A DNA stretch of 64,000 nt from Sycon ciliatum. Lineage: Eukaryota > Porifera > Calcarea > Leucosolenida > Sycettidae. The stretch covers positions 2,271,985 through 2,335,984 of the forward strand of contig NC_088647.1 of NCBI RefSeq assembly GCF_964019385.1, in the 5' to 3' direction. Every line of letters begins with the position of its first letter. The first letter of the stretch is position 1. Below are positions 9,753 to 19,884 of this stretch, in pieces. The notes below the pieces were generated by a model. It searched no databases. It saw only the letters and a program-made list of their open reading frames with translations, and was not told where the DNA came from. The position numbers and the translations under genes are program-made.

Positions 9753-10173
9753 GAAGTTGATTGTTCCAACTAGGAACACACGCTTCTTGCCGAACTTGAC
9801 ACTTGACTGACTCACGACTGCCATCCGGAGCACGTCGCACCTTCCACTCGGCAAACCTGCAAGAAAGCACCACTCCCTGCTCAATACACGGTGTTTCGGG
9901 GAATTCACCCCTCATCAGTTGAGCTTGAGTAGGCTGAGGAAGATTGTGCCTGAAAAGCACCACTTGCACAATCTTCCTCAGCCTACTCAAGCTCAACTGA
10001 TGAGGCGTGAATTCCCCGAAACACCGTGTATTGAGCAGGGAGTGGTGCTTTCTTGCAGGTTTGCCGAGTGGAAGGTGCGACGTGCTCCTGGTGTGCTCCG
10101 GATGGCAGTCGTGAGTCAGTCAAGTGTCAAGTTCGGCAAGAAGCGTGTGTTCCTAGTTGGAACAATCAACTTC
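9753..10173. mobile_element. 421-bp near-perfect palindrome, block A only
   Basis: The left arm (9753-9949) and right arm (9966-10173) are complementary throughout, apart from an 11-bp insertion in the right arm, around a 16-bp centre. There is no protein frame conserved beyond mirror images. The paralogous site in block B holds a different palindrome (39247-39562). It could be a foldback element, or a snap-back inverted duplication made during repair. Confidence 0.9.
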
Positions 10174-10309
10174 AGTACTTCAAAGTATTGCTTTAAATCC
10201 TAGTGCTCACAGGGTTTCCAACTTCATTACGCGGGCCCTGCATGTTTGTTGACTTCCGGACTCTAGACAAAAGATTTAGGCAATGATTATAATTATTATT
10301 AGAATAGTT

Positions 10310-12133
10310 TCGTAATACGTATTCGCATGCAACGACGCAAATCCACACAATTCAGTAGACACTTTTTCTATCAAACGTTTTCTTTCCCTTCTCTTCAGGA
10401 TAGTACAGGGAATGTTGGAAATTAGAAAAAAACATAACTATATAGGGAATGAAAGAAAGAAAAAGTCAACACTTCAACATAGGTGTTAAAAATGATTAAA
10501 GTGTTAAAAACTCAAAAACAAACAGCTGCAAGTTGTAGACAAACACGTTGAACACATCAGGGGACACTTGTCACACTTTCACGAGGTGTGACACCAAACA
10601 ACTGCAACGATAACACATTCTCCTTCTGTACACATAGTTCTGGATCTAGTTTACGAATATACAGAGCTTCTAACACAGCAAGATGTAACTTAGACCTTCC
10701 ACGAGTCAAAATCGAAAAGATATCATCACTATACAACTTACGACAACTAGCACTGCCCGACAAATGACGCTTGATGGACGATGTCCGATCACTTAGCTCT
10801 GTCACCTTCGACGCCTGCCGTTGTTCGCTTCCGTTAGGCTTGTTTGGTTGGTTCCGGTCCACACCTCCAACGTCCGTTGATTTCATGTCCGTTTTTGTTG
10901 ATTTCATGGCCGTTTTCGTGTCACTTCTTGGTCTTCCTCGTTTCCTCTTGTTGATCGTTGTTGTCACTTCCATTATCGACGTATTCAGATCCCCAGTACT
11001 CCGTCTCTTCACCTTGCTTCTGGTAACTCTTCCGGTGTCTATGAGCTCCAGTGTCACATTGGGTGGTTTTCGAGACGGTCTCCCTCGCTTCCTCACGCTT
11101 GTCTGAGATGGGCCAAGCTCCCCGCCCGTCGAGGCGGAGGCGCGCATGCGTACATCTACACTGGACGCAGACAAAGGCGTTCCAGTATCGGACTGCACAG
11201 CACATTTTGGAGGATGGCCACGACGAGGACGAGTACCACGAGCGTCAACAGGGACAAAACTTAACGGCACATGTTGACGGATGCGTGCGCCCAGGTGTTG
11301 AAGGGTTCTACCTACGTACCGATCTTCACATTCTCGGCACTGAAAAAAATAGATAAGGTTGCTTCTACTAAGGGTAGGTAGAACGTCCTTCTTCACACTG
11401 AACGCACGCGTCGTTCCAAATACTAAATACAATTTCACGCACGGGTAAGACAAACAGACAATGTTGCGCACCTCCTTCTCGACGCGCGCAGAACCAGCAC
11501 CCACCCAGGGTAAGCGTAGTACCACGGGGCACCTGTCTGGTCCAAATGGTTTCGGATCCTGCGTGATTGGTTTGTTATTAATAAGTTTTGTTAGTAGTGA
11601 CGAGGGGTATCCATTGTTTGTCAAACTTGATGTGAGCCGCCTCAGTTCTTCTTGAAGAAGGTGAGGAGAGCAGATTCGATGGGCACGATAGACTAGTGCT
11701 TTGACAAGGTGAACTTTGGATTTAGTTGGTGTGTAGCTTCCCCATGGAATATACAAGCCAGTAAAGGTGGGTTTTCTGTAAACCGTCATGTCTAAACTCT
11801 TGGTGTCGTTGTTGCGGGTAATATTGGCATCTAAGAAGGATATCACACCGTCCCGTTCACGTGTTTCTCTACAACTTGCAGCTGTTTGTTTTTGAGTTTT
11901 TAACACTTTAATCATTTTTAACACCTATGTTGAAGTGTTGACTTTTTCTTTCTTTCATTCCCTATATAGTTATGTTTTTTTCTAATTTCCAACATTCCCT
12001 GTACTATCCTGAAGAGAAGGGAAAGAAAACGTTTGATAGAAAAAGTGTCTACTGAATTGTGTGGATTTGCGTCGTTGCATGCGAATACGTATTACGAAAC
12101 TGTTTTTCCCACCGCCTCCAAACTACTGTTTGA
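10310..12133 (-). mobile_element. Penelope-like retroelement, 5' truncated, inverted terminal repeats
   Basis: The element is bounded by a 12-bp target duplication ATTAGAATAGTT (10298-10309, 12134-12145); block B keeps a single copy of this site (39689-39700). Terminal repeats of about 240 bp (10310-10549, 11859-12100) are in inverted orientation, which Penelope-like elements are known to show. The ORF between them encodes the region after the RT catalytic core and a GIY-YIG endonuclease. The RT palm is absent, so this is an incomplete copy. It inserted after the A/B duplication. Confidence 0.85.
10557..11924 (-). CDS. Penelope-like RT C-terminus plus GIY-YIG endonuclease with AT-hook insert
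   Basis: 455 codons. Residues 28-115 match the segment that follows the RT core in Penelope-like proteins (FLDANITR, VYRKPTFTGLY, SPHLLQEEL, NNGYPSSLL). Residues 187-217 carry the GIY-YIG core as IYFFQCRECEDRYVGRT, with a following basic ARIRQH. The nuclease resumes at about 383-442 (SSIKRHLS, C394, YSDDIFSILTRGR, LEALYIRKLDPELCVQ), giving the His, Cys and Glu expected in this family. Between the two halves sits about 160 residues of low-complexity basic sequence with two AT-hook motifs (RKRGRPSRK at 278-286, KRKRGRPRS at 326-334). The first about 20 codons lie inside the inverted terminal repeat. The role would be target cleavage and retrotransposition; without the RT palm this copy is not autonomous. 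Confidence 0.85.
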   Translation of the reverse strand: MLKMIKVLKTQKQTAASCRETRERDGVISFLDANITRNNDTKSLDMTVYRKPTFTGLYIPWGSYTPTKSKVHLVKALVYRAHRICSPHLLQEELRRLTSSLTNNGYPSSLLTKLINNKPITQDPKPFGPDRCPVVLRLPWVGAGSARVEKEVRNIVCLSYPCVKLYLVFGTTRAFSVKKDVLPTLSRSNLIYFFQCRECEDRYVGRTLQHLGARIRQHVPLSFVPVDARGTRPRRGHPPKCAVQSDTGTPLSASSVDVRMRASASTGGELGPSQTSVRKRGRPSRKPPNVTLELIDTGRVTRSKVKRRSTGDLNTSIMEVTTTINKRKRGRPRSDTKTAMKSTKTDMKSTDVGGVDRNQPNKPNGSEQRQASKVTELSDRTSSIKRHLSGSASCRKLYSDDIFSILTRGRSKLHLAVLEALYIRKLDPELCVQKENVLSLQLFGVTPRESVTSVP

Positions 12134-12145
12134 ATTAGAATAGTT

Positions 12146-13776
12146 CATAATATATTCAGTGATTAGCCCTCTTGTTCAATGATTATAGCAATAAACAGGA
12201 TTTAATGTGCACTCATAATAATATTAAAATAAAACAATAGTGCACATTTCATCCTATTTATTGCAATTTTGCGACTATTGTCTCCTCGTCGGCTATTTCA
12301 ATGATTATAGCTTGGCATTTGGAGTCTTGGACTTGGACTTTCGTCACCTTCAAGTTCTTTGGACATGCCACTTTTCTATGTAGACAGTGCACAGTTGCGT
12401 CACTTTTACCCTATAAATATACTCATTCCTTTGTCTGGGAAATAAAAACTACAAACCTCAAGCTATTCTTCCACATTATCATCATCAATAAGTTGAGAAA
12501 GTGGTGGACATCACGCAACTGCATTGTAAATAAAAGGGTTTGTCAACTGATAACCGCTCTATTTAGTTGCTATTCGCTTTTGACGCATGCGCTGGATAAA
12601 AATTATTTTATCATCAATAAGGACTCCGAAGTTCATGAACCAGTTTTTGGGCATTCTCTTCAAATGAATTACAAGCCAGCAGAACCAATGAAACATAGGG
12701 ATGAGTAGCATCACAAGGGTGGTAAACATTACAACTAGGTGATAAATTCAGGGAAGAATTTATGCACAGGGGGAGATAATAAAAAGGGAAAAGAGGGAAA
12801 GAGAATGTGAGGATTGAGACAAGAGGAACTAAAACACACACTGTGTAAATAAAAACACCAAATGGACGCTACACTAATTTTTTTACTGAATACCACAGAA
12901 CCATCAGATGCTGCACAGCGGGGGCGGTGGCATATTGGATGGAAGCGGGGGCGGGGCAAACGTAACTCCTCCGACCAAAGGTCTCGGAATCATTGTTACT
13001 CCTGTGCGCCAATACATAGGAGAAAAGAAACATGTGCAGCCAAGAGGGAAGCACCGACTTTGCAAACAGTAATGGGGAGAATTTGAGATTGAGATAGGAC
13101 AAAACAATAGTAAAAGCAGTGCACCGTAGGAAGTTGGAGAGAACTGATAATCGGATATTAAGGCTGAGTGAAGGGGATCAAAGAGGGGTAGAAGGGAACT
13201 GGAGTGCGGTCAGTATAATTGTAGTATCCCTGACTGTCAGTAATCACACAGCCACATCTCTACCAGTAGTTACATTGTAGTTCACAGGTACATTCTATCT
13301 AAGTGCTTCTCACGCGCAACCACTTAGGACTAGATTGCCCTGCTTGCAAGACAGGTACGGCATGACCTATTGCGTTCATGCTGTACTAATACATTACATT
13401 GATTCCTGTATAGTCCGTTCCCCATCACTGACCCTCTTGATCCCTTGCGAGATTCCTTCCCGGTTCTAGGCATCCAACAGCTTTCTTCCCCGAATCCATG
13501 TTATTGTTCAGCCCTAGCTCACACACATTCAAAGGTCTTTTCCTTAGATCTTTCAACAGTTGTCTTCCTAGTAATATTTTGCCCTCGCTCCCAGCTGCTC
13601 TCTCCCTCTGGCCTAAATAAACCCATCATTCTTTCTCATTGCTGTGTGGAATTATGAAGTGAAGAGTTTTAAGCCCAAGAGCTTTTTTTCCTCCCGCTAG
13701 TGCTGTCAGCCTGTATCACTTTCTGTTGTAAGTCCAAAGTGCCTCAGACACGAGCAGGCTGGCAGACACTACATAA
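12146..13776. other. Block A intronic sequence, no gene recognised
   Basis: Includes a small inverted repeat (TAGCAATAAACAGGATTTAA against ATCCTATTTATTGCAA, 12187-12270), also in block B (39727-39835). The stretch 12870-13220 has no counterpart in B, where 43420-44878 stands instead. From 13222 the A/B match resumes. No convincing exon. Confidence 0.5.
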
Positions 13777-14290
13777 TTAGGCTGGTGTGTTGGCTGCGAT
13801 GGAGAGATCATAGCCTGTCTGTGGCCCACTCCCACTTGCTGCGCCGCAAGTGGTCGTTGACATTTTTCTTGAAGGTGTGCATACTAGTAATCTGCGAGAA
13901 GGGGGAGACTGCAGAAGGGTAGGTGGGAGCTGATTCCACGTTGCGATGAGGGAGTGGGGAAATGAGCGGCGCGTGTTGTTTTGTGACTGAGAAGGAAGGA
14001 TACTGGTGAGTTGTGATGGATGATGTGCTGCAGATCTGGTTGTCTCACGAGTAGACATGCGGCATTGCGGTGCGGCTGCTGATGGTGGCAGAATGGCTTT
14101 CACCATTTCCGGACCCTCCACAAAGTGCAGCTTGTACAGAAAGCAGAGCCCTGCTACGGTACGGCGAACGTCGAGACTTGGGAGGTGTGATCCATCTCCA
14201 ATTATGTGCAGGGCACGGCGCTGGATGGCAGGGAGGCGGGCCAAGGTGGTGGGGGCTGCGCTCATCCACACCAGCATGCCATGCTCTAAG
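13777..14290 (-). mobile_element. LINE 3' fragment, RT C-terminal region
   Basis: The minus-strand frame reads LEHGMLVWMSAAPTTLARL, then PAIQRRALHIIG, SLDVRRTVAGLCFLYKLHF and SLIATWNQLP. This is the conserved region downstream of the RT in CR1/L2/RTE-type LINEs. No RT palm or endonuclease is present, so the copy is 5' truncated. It is absent from block B and so inserted after the duplication. The frame happens to stay open through the adjoining G-tract into the Gln-rich exon, giving a 317-codon fusion that I regard as accidental. Confidence 0.7.
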
Positions 14291-14310
14291 TTAGGCTTAG
14301 AGCCATCCGT

Positions 14311-14386
14311 CACCCCCGCCCGCCCCCCCCCCCCCGCCCCCCCCTCCCCAGCACCCCCCCCCCCCCCCCCCCGCCGCACCCCCAGC
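14311..14386. repeat. C-tract (G-tract on the exon strand)
   Basis: Long runs of C, broken by G, T and A, about 45 bp past the donor of the 14431-14698 exon. Equivalent tracts follow the homologous exons at 15987, 46188 and 50391. Confidence 0.9.
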
Positions 14387-14430
14387 CCCAAAGTGATTAC
14401 AACACTGTGCTCGTGATTCATTAGTCTTAC

Positions 14431-14698
14431 TTGCAGCCACGATCGACCATCCTCGTTCTGCTGCTGTTGTTGCTGTTGTTGCTGTTTGATTTGCTGCTGT
14501 TCTTGCTGATGTTGCTGTTGTTCTTGCCGCTGTAGGGCCCCCAGTTCGATGAATATGCGGTGCTCCAGACATGTAACTGACTGTACAGTAAACAGAGAAA
14601 ACTGTGTCTGCCATTCAATGTTGCCCGAGGCCGCTGGTCGGTTGGGCATGCAAGGCACCACCAGCACCGTATCACCCCATGCTAGCCCATTTGGATAT
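14431..14698 (-). CDS. Second Gln-rich exon, block A gene
   Basis: Acceptor GGTTTTACCAG before base 14698; donor CTGCAA|GTAAGAC after 14431. The frame reads (R)YPNGLAWGDTVLVV, then CLEHRIFIELGALQ, then a Gln-rich run (about 30 residues, mostly Gln with His, Glu, Lys, Ile) and closes E-D-G-R-S-W-L-Q. It holds one leading base plus 89 codons and ends in phase 0. Block B has the counterpart 46362-46694. The YPNGLAWGD segment before the Gln run suggests a small folded region, but I recognise no domain. Possible function: structural or scaffolding, by the coiled-coil/Gln content only. Confidence 0.4.
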
Positions 14699-14958
14699 CT
14701 GGTAAAACCAATGCCTCCCACAGAACACAAAAATCAACCACCCCCCACACGGACTGACAGTGAAGTTCACTGCCAGCCAAAATGACTGGGGGACTGTTTA
14801 GACTGTGGAGTACGTGATACAAGGACGGGGAGGCTCCCCTGGGTACTAGAACCATGCATGCGTACACTTTATAATTATTGTGTAAAAGTAAAGTACTTAG
14901 TTCACATGTTCTCATTGCCTAGTCTCAAGACAGCAACAGACAGCAGATAGCACACGTA

Positions 14959-15278
14959 CCGTATCATCTCTAATATAAGCACAGTCTCCAATAATAGCAC
15001 GTCTCCAATAATAGAACACCTTGGGGCGGCATTCAAAAAATAAAGTGCTCAGTCTCCATTATAAGCACACTGTGTAAATTCATTATCTGTATCGGCGAAA
15101 AAACCCTGAAATGTGTGTGTGACATATAAATTTGGCATGGCAACATGCCTCTGAAATGAGGTTGAAATAATAATGGAACAGTCTCCAATAAAGGAACGTC
15201 TCCATTAATCTGTTAATAGCACGGGGCGGAGGTACATTGAAAAAATAAAGGACCGTGCTTATATCAGAGATAATACGG
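14959..15278. mobile_element. 320-bp MITE, CCGTATCATCTC ends, block A only
   Basis: CCGTATCATCTCTAATATAA on the left mirrors TTATATCAGAGATAATACGG on the right, flanked by TA (14957-14958, 15279-15280); the target can also be read as GTAC. Block B at about 47076 has the uninterrupted site CACACGTACTTTGC. Internal motifs such as GTCTCCAATAATAG are repeated near both ends. No ORF. Confidence 0.85.
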
Positions 15279-15318
15279 TACTTTGCTACAGAACAATATG
15301 TAACACATCCACATACAA

Positions 15319-15600
15319 GTACCGTATTTTCCGGAGAATAGTGCACACTTTAGACGTACAGTTCCAGGCCCCAAATCGCAGGTGCACACTATGCCCCGAA
15401 CATGAAAGTGCCTGCACTTCGACCCACAGCTATCTTTGACCACTTTGTGGCGGGTCTGATCTACTCACCTCCCACCGCTTTAGGAGCTGCATCTGCACCT
15501 TGACCCTAGACTCAGGCTAGAGGATGGTGGCGTTCCTGGGGATGCGGAAAACTCGGCTTCCAGCCGAGTCTCACGCACTATGACTGTGTGCATTTGTAGT
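15319..15600 (+). mobile_element. ACCGTATTTTCCGG repeat plus SINE body fragment
   Basis: 15322-15415 begins ACCGTATTTTCCGGAGAATA and is shared with 47131-47227. 15418-15590 is the body and 3' end of the longer SINE subfamily (GACCACTTTGTGG, then GATGCGGAAAACTCGGCTTC and GAGTCTCACGC). Both parts are also in block B and so predate the duplication. Confidence 0.7.
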
Positions 15601-15986
15601 GTCTGCTGCCAGCTACAGGGCTAACGCATGAGGGGTACGATACCCCTTTGGCAGCACATGCATTTTACGAACGTAATTTTATGATACGATTGGCACACCA
15701 TAGTATGTACAGTCTTTATGATCGATGATGCTCTTAAATCTAGGCTGCACACTGAACTCCGGATGTACTGTCTTTGTGATCGATAGTGCTCTTAAGAGCA
15801 TTATCGATCATAAAGACAGTACATCCAGAGTTCAAAGAATTGGTGGGGTATGCAATAGTCGGGTGGGCGTTATACTCCGCCAAATACGGTAATATAACTT
15901 CCAGGGTACAATTCCCTGACCCAGGTATGTGCCTGCCCAAGTCATTTGTTTTAGAAGGTCTTTTTTGGGCAAGATAGCTTAGCGCG

Positions 15987-16024
15987 AGCCACTAGCCCCC
16001 CCCCCCCCTCCCCCCACACACACA
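15987..16024. repeat. C-tract followed by CA repeat
   Basis: C-run interrupted once by T, then CACACACACA. It begins about 40 bp beyond the donor of the 16066-17040 exon on the minus strand. Confidence 0.9.
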
Positions 16025-16065
16025 CAACGGATCACAACACCGTCCTGGCGATTCTTTCGTCTTAC

Positions 16066-17040
16066 TTCCTGATGGAGCCATTGTTCCTTTATCCGTTGTT
16101 CGCTCGGGCGTGGTTCTATCTGCTGTGGCTGTTGTTCTTGCTGTGGTTCGTGCTGCTGCTGCTGTTGTTCTAGCAGCTGACATTGGCACTGTGGTTCTCG
16201 CTGGTGACGTTGTTGTTCTCGCTGTTGCTCTCGCTGCTGGTACTGTTCGTCTTGGAGTTCCTGTCGCTGCTGGAGCTGTTGTTCTAGCAGCTGGCATTGG
16301 CACTTTTTGCCTCCCTGCTGACGCTGTAGTTCAAACAACTGATGATGCTGTTGTTCTCGCTGTTGCAGTCGCTGCTGGTACTGTTGGTCTCGCAGTTGCT
16401 GTCGCTGCTGGTAATGTTGTTCTAGCTCAAGGGATTGGCAGTGCCAATGCAAGCCGCACTGTTGTTCTTGCTGTTGGCGCTGTAGGTCTCGCAGCTCCTG
16501 TCGCTCCTGGCGCTGTTGTTCTAGCAGCTGGTATTGACACTTTTTTTCTCCCTGCTGACACTGTTGTTCTTGCCGTTGCTGTCGCTGCTGGCACTGTTGC
16601 TTTCGCAGTTGCCGTCGCTGCTGGTAATGTTCCTCTGCCTGCTGGCATTGGCACTGTTGTGCTCGCTGTTGTACTCGCTGCTGCTGCTGTTCTTGCTGCA
16701 GGCACTGTTGCTCTCGCTGAAGGTGCTCTTTGTCTTGCAGCAGGTGCTGTTGTTCTTGCTGCAGGTGCATTTGTTCTTGCAGCAGCTGCTGTTGTTGTTG
16801 CTGGAGGTGCTGCTGTTCTTGCTGCAGGTTCTTTCGTTCTTGCAGCAGTTGCTGTCGTTCTTGCAGCAGCTGCTGTTGTTGTTGTTGCAGGTGCTGTTTT
16901 TCTTGCTGCAGGTGCTGTTGTCCTTGCTGCTGGAGTTGTTGATCTTGCTGCTGCTGTCGTTGCCTTTGACGTCCCTGTTGTCTCTCCCGGAGGCGCTGAG
17001 GGATACTCTGCCACCACTGGTGTTGTTCAGGTGTTAAGAT
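16066..17040 (-). CDS. Long Gln-rich coiled-coil exon, block A gene
   Basis: 325 codons without a stop, read leftwards. Acceptor TGTTGAAACAG before 17040, donor GAA|GTAAGAC after 16066, phase 0 at both ends. It starts I-L-T-P-E-Q-H-Q-W-W-Q (1-11). The rest is dominated by Gln with Leu, Glu, Arg and His at spacings that favour a coiled coil (LLQERQQLLQERKNLQQEQQ type at 58-77). A nine-residue block, CQ(Y/C)QLLEQQ, recurs at about 168, 247 and 285. It ends E-Q-W-L-H-Q-E. Block B holds a 304-codon counterpart with the same start, blocks and end. The two differ in length by whole codons only, which favours coding over a plain CAG repeat. An ATG lies just upstream in the putative intron (17073), so an unspliced start is the alternative. 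Protein family unknown. Confidence 0.5.
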
Positions 17041-17631
17041 CTGTTTCAACACGATGAAAGGACATTCCTTCAAATGTTTTTGATGTTTTGTGTGGCACAG
17101 AAGGCAGTGGCCGACCTATCAACAGTCAAAGGCCTAGTGGGGAGTAGAATTGATGATCTAGTCATATTTTTGTGCCGCTTCCGTACTCAAACTGCTGTCA
17201 TTTAGGCTGGAGGAAGTTGGTACATTTCCAGTAAACAATCTGAGGTTTTGTTTTTTTGGTATTTTCGGAAAGATCACGCACCCGCTTCATCCACCAATCG
17301 CGGACTTTGTTCTAGCACTCGAATACATCATTGTACTTAGAAGAGCAGCTAGAAGTACTCTCCCATCGAGTCTCCTACTGGGCATCGAAGCTAGCTACGG
17401 GCATCTATGTCTCCCTGGCAACCTGTGCAAGAGATTTAGTTGAAATATTACTACTCTTTTTGAGTGTGGAAACAATGGCGTTATGCCGCAGATCTCCGGC
17501 ACTTCCCCAACAAAATATAATTATTGAGAGTTACAGAATTCCCAAGATCCAAATCTTGGAAATTCTGTAACTCCCATGCAGTGCCTTGTCCCCGACCAGT
17601 GACGGTGACCACACCTCACACAATGCTCGAC

Positions 17632-17734
17632 GATTGCTCGTCTTGTTTCTTTCTAATGCTCCATAATTCTCTGATGCTCGGATATTGTCATAATGCCGAA
17701 TATAATGCTGGCATTATCCGCTGGACCCTACGGC
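17632..17734. mobile_element. GGATAATGC-type MITE end, inverted partner at 20857-20952
   Basis: GCTCGTCTTGTTTCTTTCTA through GGCATTATCCGCTGGACCCT here is the inverse of 20857-20952. The pair faces inward around a 3.1-kb interval. Related GCGGATAATGC or GCGGATTATGC ends occur at 41112, 52836, 54929, 57360 and 61717. Confidence 0.6.
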
Positions 17735-18282
17735 GATGAATGGATTGTACACCTTTCCAGGCTTAGCCTAGGCTTAGTGGATCCAAAAGTAGAAATCTGA
17801 CGTAACCGTACTACTCCCTGGCCGTTTAGACGTTATTGCTTTCGAGCCTACTGACAAGTACTGTAGCCTAGCCTCATATGCCTGTACTAGGCTGTAGCCT
17901 GTAGGCCGTCGAAGACTGACGTCACCAGGTCACTGTTTCGTGACAACGCGTAGTGTACTTGGCAGTTTTGGGTGACAAACAAAAAACGTAGTTGCGTCAC
18001 CTGTACCTGAACTTCAGTTCAACTACCGGCACTTGTCCTTTTTCCAGTGGCAGCACCATGTATGCGGTGAACACAGCTACATGTAGCTACAGCATCATTT
18101 TGACTGAGGAGCGCGAGTGAGAATATTATTATTAATTTTCAAATATACTGCTACATGTCGCCGAATTTGTAGTTTTCGCTGGGTGTCTCTGTTATTTCTA
18201 TCTCAGCCATCTCTGATTTCTTTTTGTTCTAAGACCAGCCACCTCTGGGCTCGTTGCCTTGTCCAGCGGCAAGCGAAATCAG

Positions 18283-18429
18283 AAGTCCTATTTCTCAGGT
18301 GCTGGTGAACACTCCGCGGGAAAAACACTGCACGATGGCTTGAGCGCGAAGAAGAAGCTTCTTGAAGTAAAACAAAAAATTGAACTCGCGATTTTGCACG
18401 AGCGCGCCCCAGTCAAAGTGATGCCGTGA
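18283..18429 (+). CDS. Small conserved open frame, possible exon
   Basis: A 48-codon frame ends at TGA 18427-18429: K-S-Y-F-S-G-A-G-E-H-S-A-G-K-T-L-H-D-G-L, then SAKKKLLEVKQKIELAIL, then HERAPVKVMP. Block B (58815-58961) preserves length and stop with only conservative changes (E to Q, V to G). The Lys-rich KKKLLEVKQKIELAIL looks helical and faintly like the first helix of a psq/pogo-type DNA-binding domain, but this is a weak resemblance. A possible acceptor (TTTCTCAG) sits inside the frame at about 18298. Could be an exon of a host or transposon gene on the plus strand, or chance. Confidence 0.25.
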   Translation, partial: KSYFSGAGEHSAGKTLHDGLSAKKKLLEVKQKIELAILHERAPVKVMP

Positions 18430-18784
18430 CTGGAAACACGACAAGATAAGAGCAGGTGACCCAACTTTTGTTTGTCACACAATGGTAACCATGGTAACTA
18501 CGTATACAAGTACGAGCTTCCGGGCCGGCAGCGTCTTGGCGTCGGCACTTCGACAGCAAATGTAGACGAAATTAATGTTTTGGTCGAAAGCAAGACGGTT
18601 GGGCAGCCTGCCTGTTCACCTCGTGATGTTAAAACAATACTATCGTAATGTATACAGCATCACGATCACGAATTAGACAGTGCTGCCTATCCGCACAACC
18701 TATTAATCACTGTATTCCTGATGTTGACGGGTACGTAGGTCGAGATCGTAGCGGTAAAATACTTTCTACCTAAAATGAGAAAAG

Positions 18785-19185
18785 ATCAAGGAACTACAAG
18801 TTACGCTATACTGTCCACTAACACCACCAGTTACTAAACAATCAGCTCATGCCATAACATTGCACGACACTGACCGACGGTACTGACGTTCTACAACTAA
18901 CTGGCTAGCAGCTGTAGCACATCTTCGATGCACAATCCAACAGTCTTCTAACTAACTAACTTGGAAGGTTCTAAGTTATAGAAATATCATAAGGAGGGGA
19001 AGGTGAGCGCAACCAAGATTTAAGGCTGTTGGAGTGCGCATCCAAGATGTACTAGAGCTGTTAGCCAGTTAGTTGAAGAACGTCAGTACTGTCGGTCGGT
19101 GTGGTGCAATGTTATCGCATGAGCTGATTGTTTGGTAACTGGTGGTGTTAGTGGACAGTATAGCGTAACTTGTAGTTCCTTGATC
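18785..19185. mobile_element. 401-bp inverted-repeat element (MITE), both blocks
   Basis: GATCAAGGAACTACAAGTTA on the left mirrors TAACTTGTAGTTCCTTGATC on the right. The arms stay complementary for about 170 bp, including TAGTGGACAG and CAATCAGCTCATG segments. Block B copy at 59309-59706. A piece of the same arm (AACGTTATCGCATGAGCTGA) recurs near 63505. Confidence 0.8.
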
Positions 19186-19884
19186 CTTTCTCTTTTGTAT
19201 AAATTAATCCTTGGCTCTCCATCCGAGTCCATACCTAGAATGAGTTTGTGAACTCCAGGTCAGGGATCAAGTCTGGACCAATGTTGCTCAAACCCCTCTC
19301 TTCTACTTATGAAGCTGCGTGAATCGTCCGACAGCATTCTAAACCAATTGATCAAGAATAATTCTTACCACCATCTTGTCCTCTTCTCCTTCCATAGAAC
19401 GTCGTCTCTTTCAATGAGGTAGTAGTAATTGTTTTAAAGTTAGTTGTGGCAGCACATCAGGAAACAGCAGACAGCAGATCAGGAAACACACTCCGTTTTA
19501 TTATCTACTACTGCTAGCAGTATCAGTTCAACACTACACTGGTGCAGAAACTGCTGCTAGCGCATTCTTATACTACTGTGCGACTAATACACTGTCTCAG
19601 CACTAGCAGCGGATCTACTGTACTCTAGTCTGTAGTGGACATGAAAATCCTGTCGCACGTCTAGCCGCCCCACAGCGCTGGCCATGCATCCGTGGATAAT
19701 CGGTACGCACATGCATTTATGCGCTGTTGTGCGCTGGTCGCATCGGATCAACATGACTGTGCACTGCTCGCAGCTCTCTGTACGCGCTGAGGGCGTCGGC
19801 CCCGGTCAATCGACTGGATTTCCATGTCCGCTATTTACATGACATTGTATAGATAAATCTTGTTATAGTTCACACAATGTGTCA
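19186..19884. other. Block A spacer, no feature recognised
   Basis: Largely shared with block B (59707-60125). CTGCTAGCAGT and CTGCTGCTAGCGCATTC motifs, no exon seen. Confidence 0.35.

Larger units (their letters stand above)
7043..17640 (+). repeat. Segmental duplication block A, first part
   Basis: From AATCACACCCT at 7043 the sequence is collinear with 35690 onward in the same orientation and follows it to about 17640 (partner about 51980). Matching anchors include 7429-7503/36118-36192, 7970-8320/38190-38545, 9178-9545/38848-39226, 12146-12520/39701-40085, 13222-13770/44878-45510, 14431-14960/46362-47080, 15300-15880/47115-47760 and 48794-49930, and 16066-17640/50467-51980. Gaps in the match are almost all explained by element insertions in one copy. 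The divergence is high enough that the duplication is old but low enough that introns still align. Confidence 0.85.

Noticed and set aside
13777-14730. 317-codon minus-strand ORF as one protein
   Set aside because: It joins the Gln exon, a G-tract and a LINE fragment that is absent from block B; the open frame across the G-tract is fortuitous.
16110-17057. 315-codon Ala/Val-rich plus-strand frame opposite the long Gln exon
   Set aside because: Mirror-frame artefact of CAG/CTG-rich coding on the minus strand. The same applies to 50229-51485 and the Leu-rich frames.
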